A stretch of DNA of 49,688 nt from a bacterium BMS3Abin14. Its GTDB lineage: Bacteria; BMS3Abin14. The translations under genes were made by a program, and so were the position numbers. Shown piece after piece: positions 14,876 through 22,623 of the stretch; position 1 is the first letter of the stretch; each line of letters opens with the position of its first letter. The notes below the pieces were generated by a model that was not told where the DNA came from, ran no database searches, and worked only from the letters and a program-made list of their open reading frames with translations. The stretch spans positions 1-49,688 of the forward strand of contig BDTG01000021.1 in NCBI GenBank assembly GCA_002897695.1, read 5' to 3'.

Positions 14876-16471
14876 ATGTATCTGAAGAGATTCGGCCTGA
14901 AGGAAGAGCCTTTCAGGCTCACGCCGGACCCCAGATTTTTCTACCGGGGAAAGCAGCACGAGCGGGCCCTGGCGGAACTCCTCTATGGCGTGGAGCAGAG
15001 GAAGGGCTTCATGGTCCTGACGGGAGAGGTGGGCACCGGCAAAACCACTGTCTGCCGGGCACTTCTTGGCGCCCTCGGTCCGGAATATGAGACAGCCCTG
15101 ATCCTCAATCCCCGTTTGACGGCCGACGAACTCATCGGAACGGTCGTCCGGGATTTCGGAGTAAGGGACCTGCCGGCCGGCGCAACGAAGGGCGAACTCA
15201 TCGCGCATCTCAACCGGTTCCTTCTTACGGTCGCGCTTGATGGAAGGGGGGCCGTACTCCTTGTGGACGAGTCCCAGGAGTTGTCGGGGGACCTTCTCGA
15301 GGAGCTGCGGCTCTTGAGCAACCTCGAGACGGACAGGGAAAAACTCCTGCAGATCGTCCTCATCGGTCAGCCCGAACTGGTGGAAACCCTGTCCACGATG
15401 GAACTGCGGCAGTTAAGACAACGGGTTGCTGTCTGGGCACATCTCGGACCCCTCGACCCGGAGGAGACCGCATCCTACATCGGCAGACGCCTTGCGGTAG
15501 CCTCAGGTGGGCACCACGTCGTGCATTTTACCCCAAAGGCACGCAAAGCCCTTAACCGCCTTAGCGGAGGCTACCCAAGGACCATCAATCTTATTGCCGA
15601 CCGTGCTCTGCTGGGTGCTTTTTCCAGGAATACGGCCCGGGTGAATTCGAGCATGGTTGTCAAGGCCGGCCGGGAGGTGGCGGGGAGAAAAACCGTCTCG
15701 GTCAGAGGTCGGCAGACCGCGGCGGTCGTCGTGGCGGCAGCCGCAATCGCAATGGTTTCCTTTCCATCCGGTCTTGGGCATCTGACCCGTGTTTTTGGAC
15801 CTGAAGTTTCCAATGGCGTTGTCACCGAAAGACCTGCGGCCGTGGGAGCGATTCCTGATCTGCTTTCCCGTTACTTCATCCTGACCGGATCCGACTACCT
15901 GGGCAGAGAGGCACGGCTGTGGCGGATCAACGGGCGGACGATACAGGATATAGCCCTCGCTTTGCACGGCATCGAGGCCAGGGAGCAGTACGGCATGTCA
16001 ATGGCGGTGGTGTCTCTCGATGAGGACCTTTGGAGGCTAACCGGGGCCGTGGGGATTGTCCCTGTGGAAAAGACCGGAGGGTTCGGCCTGATCCGCCCTG
16101 ACGGGAACGCAGCCGGCATGTGGAGGATCATAGTTCCAGGAGAAGGTGAACAACACCTCGTGGACGGGGTTGAGGGCGGTGGACCGCCTGGAATGACGAA
16201 GGCGCTGGTGCTCTTTAGGCCTGTTCCCGGGCTGAGATTGGCGCTCAGGAGGGGTGACCGCGGTCCGGCCGTCAGTGTCCTGCAAACCGCCCTGGTTTCC
16301 CTCGGCATGCTTGCCCGTGATCAGGCCATCGGGACATTCGGACCGAGAACGGAAAAAGCCATCGCAACCCTCCAGAAGCGTTGGGGCCTCCAGGCCACCG
16401 GAGTACTTGACGACGTCACCGGGTATTACCTGTCCCGATTCGATGGGAGAGGATGGAGAAGACAGACATGA
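14876..16471 (+). CDS. ExeA/GspA/MshM-like AAA ATPase with peptidoglycan-binding domain
   Basis: 531 residues. The N-terminus MYLKRFGLKEEPFRLTPDP is the ExeA signature. Walker A GEVGTGKTT lies near 50 and Walker B VLLVDES near 125. One membrane segment (about 282-300) is followed by a periplasmic part ending in a peptidoglycan-binding domain (about 450-528, RGDRGPAVSVLQ ... GTFGPRTEKAI). ExeA-type proteins bind peptidoglycan and, with ExeB, help place the secretin in the outer membrane. The next gene encodes the ExeB-like N-terminus plus TPRs. MSHA loci have the equivalent MshM. Start ATG 14876 follows AGGGGGTGAG. Confidence 0.92.
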   Translation: MYLKRFGLKEEPFRLTPDPRFFYRGKQHERALAELLYGVEQRKGFMVLTGEVGTGKTTVCRALLGALGPEYETALILNPRLTADELIGTVVRDFGVRDLPAGATKGELIAHLNRFLLTVALDGRGAVLLVDESQELSGDLLEELRLLSNLETDREKLLQIVLIGQPELVETLSTMELRQLRQRVAVWAHLGPLDPEETASYIGRRLAVASGGHHVVHFTPKARKALNRLSGGYPRTINLIADRALLGAFSRNTARVNSSMVVKAGREVAGRKTVSVRGRQTAAVVVAAAAIAMVSFPSGLGHLTRVFGPEVSNGVVTERPAAVGAIPDLLSRYFILTGSDYLGREARLWRINGRTIQDIALALHGIEAREQYGMSMAVVSLDEDLWRLTGAVGIVPVEKTGGFGLIRPDGNAAGMWRIIVPGEGEQHLVDGVEGGGPPGMTKALVLFRPVPGLRLALRRGDRGPAVSVLQTALVSLGMLARDQAIGTFGPRTEKAIATLQKRWGLQATGVLDDVTGYYLSRFDGRGWRRQT

Positions 16472-17295
16472 GCATTATCCATGATGCTTTAAAGAAGGTT
16501 CAAGGTCCGCCTGATATCGGGTTGCCCGGGGAGGCCCCACCCGGACCCGATAAGTGTCGATCATCCCGAAAAGGTTCCTCGATTCTGACTGTCGCAGCGG
16601 TTACGGTGGGGGTGCTTGCGCTTGGAGTCCTGGTCTGGAGGGTGGGGCTGCTGTCGAAGGGGGTGGACACACAGCGCGGTATTCCGGTGTCCGGTACTGT
16701 TTCTTCCGCAATGACAACGCCCCCAGCGGCAAAAGAGACCGTCCCCCGTCCAACAACCACGATTGACCCCGCGGAACAACTGGCTACGGATGCCCTGCGG
16801 CACTTTCGTACAGGGGATATTTCCACAGCGGAGGAGGAGTACAGGCAGGTCCTCGCGCTGCCTGTGGGCAACCGTGCTGAAATTGCCAACAACCTGGCGG
16901 TTGTGCTCAGAAAGGAGGGGAAGCTCAAGGAGGCCCTCTCCCTCTACAACAGCTCCCTTGCAAAAAATCCCCGTTATGCGGAGGCACTGAATAACAGGGC
17001 AGTCGTGTTTCGTCGGATGGGGAGATACCCGGAGGCGCAGAGGGACCTGAAGAAGGCCCTGGCCCTGGTCCCGGAATATGCGGTGGCGCAAGCTAATCTC
17101 GCCATTGTTCTTGAGGCTGCCGGACGAAAAAAGGCGGCAGTGGCAGCCTACCGTAGATACCTTGCCAACCCCTCTCGCGGCCCGGGGCTGGAGGATGCCC
17201 TTATCCGCAGAAGGGTCTCGCTTATCGAGGAGGGAATAGCCGCCCTGGAGCTTCGAAAGGGCGTTGGAGGCAATAGCGAATCAGGCGGGAGGTGA
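16468..17295 (+). CDS. GspB/MshN-like membrane protein with TPR repeats
   Basis: 275 residues from ATG 16468 (ATGA overlap; GGAG 9 nt upstream); ATG 16453 would add five residues. The N-terminus MSIIHDALKKVQ is the short motif shared by GspB/ExeB and MshN. One membrane segment (about 38-58) leads to a Pro/Thr-rich linker and at least three TPR units (about 105-240). It probably works with the preceding ExeA-like ATPase in secretin placement. The membrane anchor and TPR architecture match MshN more than GspB, which lacks TPRs. Confidence 0.87.
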   Translation: MSIIHDALKKVQGPPDIGLPGEAPPGPDKCRSSRKGSSILTVAAVTVGVLALGVLVWRVGLLSKGVDTQRGIPVSGTVSSAMTTPPAAKETVPRPTTTIDPAEQLATDALRHFRTGDISTAEEEYRQVLALPVGNRAEIANNLAVVLRKEGKLKEALSLYNSSLAKNPRYAEALNNRAVVFRRMGRYPEAQRDLKKALALVPEYAVAQANLAIVLEAAGRKKAAVAAYRRYLANPSRGPGLEDALIRRRVSLIEEGIAALELRKGVGGNSESGGR

Positions 17296-17301
17296 CGTTT
17301 C

Positions 17302-18339
17302 ATGTCTATTGGTTCAGGAAAAGTCCTGGGGATCGATATCGGTCGGAGGGATCTTAAAATCGTTCAGGTAAATGGGGCCCCTAAAAGCCCCAGCCTGGCC
17401 GCTTGGGCGATTGTGGCGAAGGAGAAGCGATCCTTTGAGGGGGACGGGTGGCGGCCCGACCTATTTGAGGATATTGCCCTTTCCCTCCAGCTCAACGGCA
17501 TTAAGGGGGGTAAGGCATACGTCTCCCTTCCGGACGATATGGTGCGGCTTTCCTACCGTAAGCTTCCCGCCATGCCCCCGGAGGAGCTGAAAAGCGCCAT
17601 TGTCTGGGAGATCCGCAAGGAATGGGATCTGGCAGTCGACGAGATGGTTGTAGACTATATTGAAATGGGCAAAGTAGTGGATGGTACGAGTAGTATGAAT
17701 GCCTATCTGGCTGTCGTTTGCAGGAAAAGGCCGCTTGAGTTTCTCGGCAGAAGTTTGCTGGACATGGGGATCAAGGTCCAGTCGCTGGAGTTTTCGACCC
17801 TTGCCCAGATTTCCTGTCTGCCGGCTTCAGGCGGTACGAACAACGCTATCGGTCTGGTGGACCTCGGTGCGTCCCAGACCAACCTCATTGTCCTCAAGGA
17901 TGGCTCTGTAAGGTTTTTTCGCATGATCCCTTCAGGAGGCGACAGTATCAGCGATGCAATCTCACAGGCAACGGGACTTACCTGGTGGGAAGCGGAAAAA
18001 CACAAGCGAATGGGTGTCCCGTCCGGGGAGGGGGGAGACGAGCAGATGGCCCGGGCCTTTCGCGGCACGCTGGAACTCATTGTCGATGAGGTGTTTCAGA
18101 CCCTCCGGTTTTATGTCGCCGAACGCAAGGAAGGTCCTGTGGAACGTCTTATGCTCACGGGAGGAGGTGCACTGATGCCAGGTGTAGATGGGGCATTTCA
18201 GGATGTGCTCGGCCTGCCCGTCGAGGTGTTAAACCCATTTGGGAATCTGCCGGTATCCGCCGGCGTGAGGGACAGTGACATGATGGTCTCCCAGGGCGGC
18301 AGGCTGGTTACAGCTCTGGGATTGGCCCTGAAGGAGTGA
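17302..18339 (+). CDS. pilM: PilM/MshI-type pilus assembly ATPase-like protein
   Basis: 345 residues. Actin-like fold signatures are visible: GIDIGRRDLKIVQV at the N-terminus (phosphate-1 loop), IGLVDLGASQTNLIV in the middle (phosphate-2) and LTGGGALMPGVD near residue 290 (adenosine motif). PilM is cytoplasmic, binds ATP and the N-terminal NLLP motif of PilN, and links the motor to the PilNOP frame. RBS GGGAGGTGA lies upstream. The next gene indeed begins with a NLLP motif. Confidence 0.94.
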   Translation: MSIGSGKVLGIDIGRRDLKIVQVNGAPKSPSLAAWAIVAKEKRSFEGDGWRPDLFEDIALSLQLNGIKGGKAYVSLPDDMVRLSYRKLPAMPPEELKSAIVWEIRKEWDLAVDEMVVDYIEMGKVVDGTSSMNAYLAVVCRKRPLEFLGRSLLDMGIKVQSLEFSTLAQISCLPASGGTNNAIGLVDLGASQTNLIVLKDGSVRFFRMIPSGGDSISDAISQATGLTWWEAEKHKRMGVPSGEGGDEQMARAFRGTLELIVDEVFQTLRFYVAERKEGPVERLMLTGGGALMPGVDGAFQDVLGLPVEVLNPFGNLPVSAGVRDSDMMVSQGGRLVTALGLALKE

Positions 18340-18346
18340 GGTCGAG

Positions 18347-18934
18347 ATGAGATATCGTACCAACCTTCTACCTGACGATGTGAAGGCAAGGAAATCCCTG
18401 CGATTGGGAGATCTGATCATGGTCCTTCTGGTGGTTTTTTTCATCACCGGCCTTGTGACCGTTGGGGTCATGTATGAGAGGCGGTTCATTGCCATCCAGA
18501 AGGGGATTGCCAGCCTGAATTTTCAGAAAAACCAGCTGTTGTTCGAGGAGGACAGGACAAAAGAGATCCTCCGCAGAATCGAGGGTATCCAGGCCAGGCA
18601 GGCCGAGGACGGAAAGGTGGTAAACCTGCTCGAAAGCCTGATCCGGGGGAAGATTTTCTGGTCAAGAATCCTTGCCCAGATAACGTATATCGTCCCGGAA
18701 GGTGTCTGGCTGAATTCACTGAGCAGCAGCGGGAGGGAATCCGGCCGGGAACTGGTGCTCCGCGGTACGGCATTGTCTAACAAATGGGTTGCGAGGTTCC
18801 TGTTTTATCTGGAAAATCACCCTGATTTTTCCGGGGTCAGCCTGAAGTACAGCAGACTGACCAAAATGGCCGGCAGGGACCTCTACGGGTTTGAGGTCCA
18901 CGCCGTTCTCTCCCCTGGCGCAGGGAGGTTTTGA
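18347..18934 (+). CDS. pilN: PilN-type pilus assembly protein
   Basis: 195 residues. The cytoplasmic N-terminus RYRTNLLPDD carries the PilM-binding NLLP motif. One membrane segment (about 24-45), a coiled coil (about 48-90) and a periplasmic ferredoxin-like domain follow (VPEGVWLNSLSSSG ... ALSNKWVARFLFYLENHPDF), as in PilN/GspL C-terminal domains. It pairs with PilO in the periplasm. RBS GGAG lies upstream; seven nt separate it from pilM. Confidence 0.93.
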   Translation: MRYRTNLLPDDVKARKSLRLGDLIMVLLVVFFITGLVTVGVMYERRFIAIQKGIASLNFQKNQLLFEEDRTKEILRRIEGIQARQAEDGKVVNLLESLIRGKIFWSRILAQITYIVPEGVWLNSLSSSGRESGRELVLRGTALSNKWVARFLFYLENHPDFSGVSLKYSRLTKMAGRDLYGFEVHAVLSPGAGRF

Positions 18935-18935
18935 G

Positions 18936-19559
18936 ATGATCGGGGTTCGAGACGTTTTTTCACGGCTTTCCGGCGGGAAGCAACTGGTCCGCTACCTGGC
19001 CCTTATCCTGGGCATGATGGTGCTTTACCTCCCATTTCAGAGGCTCTACCTCGATCCCAAACTGGAGAGGATCGAGGCCTCCAGAAAGAGGATGGATGCG
19101 GTGGCCGGTGAGGTGCGTTCACTTCACACGGATGTCGGGGATATGAAGACCCGTGCAGCCATGGAACAGGATGTGTTGGAGAAGTACAGGCTTCTGGAGG
19201 AGCACCTTGACGCCGCAAAAAGGATGCTGCCCACCAAGGAAAACATTTCCGATCTGTTGGGAAAACTTACCCAGCCGGGAGTCAGAACCGGGGTCTCAGT
19301 TCTCAGCCTGTTGCCCTACCCCCCCGAGGATACCCCCAATCTGACCAGGCTGTCTTTCAAGATTCAGGTTGAGGGGAGATATATAAATATCGGGAAATAC
19401 CTGTCGGCGCTGGAGAATATGGACAGGCTTATCCTTATCGACAATGTCCAGATTACCGGCGGTGACCAGGATAACAGGAAGGTCCAGGCCCAGATATTGG
19501 CTTCAACGTTCCTTCTCAAGGATGATGACTTTGCAAGAAGTCATCAAGGTGCCCAATGA
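18936..19559 (+). CDS. pilO: PilO/MshJ-type pilus assembly protein
   Basis: 207 residues from ATG 18936, with GGGAGG upstream; an in-frame extension into pilN lacks support. A membrane segment (about 24-43) is followed by a coiled coil (about 50-100) and a periplasmic domain with LPTKENISDLLGKLT, the usual PilO signature, then a beta-alpha-beta part (IQVEGRYINIGKYLSALENM). PilO forms heterodimers with PilN to span from motor to secretin. Confidence 0.92.
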   Translation: MIGVRDVFSRLSGGKQLVRYLALILGMMVLYLPFQRLYLDPKLERIEASRKRMDAVAGEVRSLHTDVGDMKTRAAMEQDVLEKYRLLEEHLDAAKRMLPTKENISDLLGKLTQPGVRTGVSVLSLLPYPPEDTPNLTRLSFKIQVEGRYINIGKYLSALENMDRLILIDNVQITGGDQDNRKVQAQILASTFLLKDDDFARSHQGAQ

Positions 19560-19594
19560 TACTTTTCGCTTTCCGACCCTATCAAGGAGGAGTA

Positions 19595-19996
19595 ATGAAA
19601 CCCGGATTGATCCTGTTTGTCCTTGCTGCATTTTTTATGGCCTCGATGGCTGCGGTAGCACACGGTGTTTCTCTCTCCGATCTGGACATGGAATGGTTCA
19701 GGGAAAACCCGTCACCGCTCAGCTGGGGCCCCGATCCGTTTATCCCCAAAGTTTCCCTGGGAGTTACAGGAAAAACGTTGGGACTATCTGATTCCGGTGT
19801 TTCTCTGACGGCTGTCATCATGGGTGGGGCAAAGCCGGCTGCCGTGGTCAACGGCGTCGTCGTTCATCCGGGGGACAGAATTAAAGGAAGCAAAGTCGTT
19901 CGAATCACGAAGAATTCAGTATATCTCAAGGGACCCGGCGGGCTTCTTGAGATACATCTTAAACCGCTTTTTAAAATCAAAAGCAGCCTTCCCTGA
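19595..19996 (+). CDS. PilP/MshK/GspC-like periplasmic protein
   Basis: 133 residues from ATG 19595, placed by AAGGAGGAG six nt upstream. An N-terminal hydrophobic segment (about 5-24) is a signal peptide or anchor. The C-terminal half (AVVNGVVVHPGDRIKGSKVV ... VYLKGPGGLLEIHL) has the small all-beta fold of the PilP/GspC homology region that docks to secretin N-domains. It is shorter than E. coli-type PilP and has no lipobox, which fits MshK. Position between pilO and the secretin supports the call. Confidence 0.82.
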   Translation: MKPGLILFVLAAFFMASMAAVAHGVSLSDLDMEWFRENPSPLSWGPDPFIPKVSLGVTGKTLGLSDSGVSLTAVIMGGAKPAAVVNGVVVHPGDRIKGSKVVRITKNSVYLKGPGGLLEIHLKPLFKIKSSLP

Positions 19997-20009
19997 AGGG
20001 GTTAAAGCC

Positions 20010-21260
20010 ATGAAAGAGATCAGAAGATACAGACCCGCTGTTCAATTTCTCACAGGTTGCCTCGCACTGCTTCTCCTGTCCGTGGGATTGGCACGGGCGG
20101 CGGGTCCTTACGACCTGGAGTTCAGGGAGGCGGACGTCAAGGATGTCCTTCGACTCCTCGGAGATCAGGAGGGGATAAACATCATTATAGGCGACGGAGT
20201 TAAAGGTACAGTGACAGCGAGTTTCCGTGGGGTCGGGTTCGAGGAGATCCTCGACTCCATCATGAAGATGAATGATCTCCGGGCGGTCAAGGATGGGTCT
20301 ATTCTCAGGGTTGAATCCAGGCTGAACATGGTTGGTAGAGGGGATACCATGGTGCACCGGGTCTTTCGGCTGGACTATTTCAAGGCAGAGGCATTGGCAA
20401 AGACCCTCGCGAAGTCCCTGTCACGGGACGGATCCGTCACCCCCGACGAAACGACAAACAGTGTGCTGGTCAATGAAAGTCAGGATCGGATAGATGAGGT
20501 AGCGGCGCTCATAAAGGAGCTGGACCAGCCGGTTCCACAGATCATGATTGAGGCCCGCATTGTTGAGACAACCACGACCTTCGCAAAGGAGCTCGGGGTC
20601 CGGTGGGGATTCCAATACAGCCGAACCTCAGGCGGCAACGTCACCAAGGTGTTCGGCACTCAGGCAGGCAATAGCATTGTGAATGTGCCGGCCGCGCCGG
20701 TGGTGTTCGGAGGCGCCGGATTCTCCTTCGGAAGGCTGGACGGATCCCTGAACCTCGATTTTCAGCTCACCGCCATGGAGAACAGGGGGGTGGGCAAGAT
20801 CATCTCGACGCCCAAGATCGTCACTCTCGACAGGGCCGAGGCCACCATCCAGGCCGGGGTAAAGATACCGATCCAGACCGTCAGTGAGCAGCAGGGGGTC
20901 GCCACCACGAAGATTGACTATATCGACGCATTTCTGAAGTTGACGGTCACCCCCCAGGTCACATCCCAGGGCCAGATTGTGATGAAGATTTCCGCCGAAA
21001 GGACGGAGCCCGACTGGACCAGAACGGTGAGTGATGTCCCCGCGCTCCAGACCCGGGAGGCGCAGACCCAGGTCAGAGTCCGGGACGGCGAAACCGTGGT
21101 TATCGGGGGCCTTCTTCAGGAAAATGAGAAAAGTGTGGAGAGCCGGGTCCCAATTCTGGCGGACATCCCCCTTATCGGCGGCGCATTCAAGCGAAAGGAA
21201 AAGACAAGGGACAATGGCGAACTGCTGATCTTCATTACTCCCAGGATAATCTCGCCTTGA
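20010..21260 (+). CDS. pilQ: PilQ/MshL-type secretin
   Basis: 416 residues from ATG 20010. A signal peptide (1-31, LARA-A) is followed by a secretin N0/STN-like domain (FREADVKDVLRLLGDQEGIN), an N1-type domain (VFRLDYFKAEALAKTLA) and the secretin channel (IEARIVETTTTFAKELGVRW ... VPILADIPLIGGAFK ... LLIFITPRII). The protein is short: there are no AMIN domains, unlike typical PilQ. It forms the outer-membrane channel. The 3' end overlaps the thioesterase gene by 4 nt. Confidence 0.94.
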   Translation: MKEIRRYRPAVQFLTGCLALLLLSVGLARAAGPYDLEFREADVKDVLRLLGDQEGINIIIGDGVKGTVTASFRGVGFEEILDSIMKMNDLRAVKDGSILRVESRLNMVGRGDTMVHRVFRLDYFKAEALAKTLAKSLSRDGSVTPDETTNSVLVNESQDRIDEVAALIKELDQPVPQIMIEARIVETTTTFAKELGVRWGFQYSRTSGGNVTKVFGTQAGNSIVNVPAAPVVFGGAGFSFGRLDGSLNLDFQLTAMENRGVGKIISTPKIVTLDRAEATIQAGVKIPIQTVSEQQGVATTKIDYIDAFLKLTVTPQVTSQGQIVMKISAERTEPDWTRTVSDVPALQTREAQTQVRVRDGETVVIGGLLQENEKSVESRVPILADIPLIGGAFKRKEKTRDNGELLIFITPRIISP

Positions 21261-21685
21261 GCGAACCGGGAAGAGATCAGGTTTCGAATATCGAATACCG
21301 GGTGTGCTACGAGGATACCGATTCAGGCGGTGTCGTCTATTACGGAAACTATCTCAGGTACTTTGAGCGGGGCCGTACCGAGTGCCTGCGTGCGCGTGGC
21401 TGCACCGTAAAGCAGCTGGATGATCAGGGATTTCTGTTTCCCGTCATCCATGCCGAGATCAATTACCGCTCTCCCGGTTTCTACGATGACCTCATAAGGA
21501 TCGAAACGGGTGTGGTCCGGATGGGAAGGACCTCCGTTACCTTCGAGCACAGGATTTTCCGGTCGGCCGACGACACTCTTATGGTTGAGGGGCGGACGAC
21601 GGTGGTCTGTGTCGGAAGGAATTTAAGGCCGAAGCGCATTCCGAAGGAGATAAGGGATCTGGCAGGCGGGCCGGTTCCGGTCTGA
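21257..21685 (+). CDS. YbgC/FadM-type acyl-CoA thioesterase (hot-dog fold)
   Basis: 142 residues from TTG 21257, overlapping the secretin stop. YEDTDSGGVVYYGNYLRYFE is the 4HBT signature, with the catalytic Asp in DTDSGGVVY. YbgC-type enzymes hydrolyse acyl-CoA or acyl-ACP thioesters in the cytoplasm and often sit near envelope genes. Length is normal. Substrate cannot be read from sequence. The stop overlaps the next ATG (TGATG). Confidence 0.9.
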   Translation: MSEPGRDQVSNIEYRVCYEDTDSGGVVYYGNYLRYFERGRTECLRARGCTVKQLDDQGFLFPVIHAEINYRSPGFYDDLIRIETGVVRMGRTSVTFEHRIFRSADDTLMVEGRTTVVCVGRNLRPKRIPKEIRDLAGGPVPV

Positions 21686-22623
21686 TGGCGAACACCCGCG
21701 AACACATTGGCAGCAGTATCCGGGTTACCGTCATCGGTTCTGTTCTCAACGTTGTCCTCATCGTTTTAAAACTGAGCCTCGGAATCCTCGGCCACAGCCG
21801 GGCGCTTGTGGCCGACGGCCTCCACTCCATGACGGACCTGATGACCGACGCCATACTCGTCGGCGGCCTTATCATCGGGGCAAAGCCCACCGACGAGAGC
21901 CACCACTATGGGCATGGAAAGGTGGAGATACTGGTGGAGATGCTCCTTGGGGGCATTCTCGTCCTGGCCGGCATCCTGATCATCTATGACTCCGCGGGAG
22001 ACCTCCTGAGCCCTTCCAACACAACCCCGTCCATGTTCGTCATTCCAGCCGCCCTTTTCAGCGTCCTGAGCAAGGAGTGGCTCTACCGGATCACCATGCG
22101 CACGGCCAGAAGCGAGGGACACCCCGCCCTCGTGGCCAATGCCTGGCATCACCGAAGCGATGCCCTGTCCTCCGTGGGTGTTCTCCTGGCCGTCAGCCTC
22201 GCCATAATCCATCCCGCCTTCGCGGCAGCCGACCCGCTTGTCGGTTTTGTCGTGGCGATTCTGGTCATAGGAACCGGAGGAAAGATCGGGTGGAAGGCTA
22301 CCCTCAGGATCATCGACACCGCGCCGGCCGGGGACTACATGGAACGCATCCACCGGATGATAATGGAGGTTCCGGATGTGAGGAGCGTCAGAAACCTCAG
22401 GATGCGGTATGTCGGCAGTCTCATCGCCGTGGAGGTCCATCTGGGCCTGGATCCCGAGATGTCCATTGACCGGGGCCACGCGGTGGCCTACGAGGTGAAG
22501 AGGTCGATCCTGGAAAGGGACAGCCGCGTCTTCGACGTCCTGGTCCACATGGAACCTGAAAATAGAGAACCACGGCAGCGTGGTGCCCGGGGGCGTGAGA
22601 AAGGTTTTAGCCCTTCGGTTTGA
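21685..22623 (+). CDS. Cation diffusion facilitator (CDF) family metal transporter
   Basis: 312 residues. Five to six membrane segments lie in the first 215 residues. The paired metal-binding motifs of the family are present: HSMTD (TM2) and HHRSD (TM5), plus the His-rich HHYGHGK loop. A cytoplasmic ferredoxin-like C-terminal domain follows (VRSVRNLRMRYVGSLIAVEV). It exports a divalent metal such as zinc, iron or manganese by proton antiport; metal choice is not clear. The 3' end converges on and overlaps the rqcH-like gene by 17 nt. Confidence 0.92.
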   Translation: MANTREHIGSSIRVTVIGSVLNVVLIVLKLSLGILGHSRALVADGLHSMTDLMTDAILVGGLIIGAKPTDESHHYGHGKVEILVEMLLGGILVLAGILIIYDSAGDLLSPSNTTPSMFVIPAALFSVLSKEWLYRITMRTARSEGHPALVANAWHHRSDALSSVGVLLAVSLAIIHPAFAAADPLVGFVVAILVIGTGGKIGWKATLRIIDTAPAGDYMERIHRMIMEVPDVRSVRNLRMRYVGSLIAVEVHLGLDPEMSIDRGHAVAYEVKRSILERDSRVFDVLVHMEPENREPRQRGARGREKGFSPSV

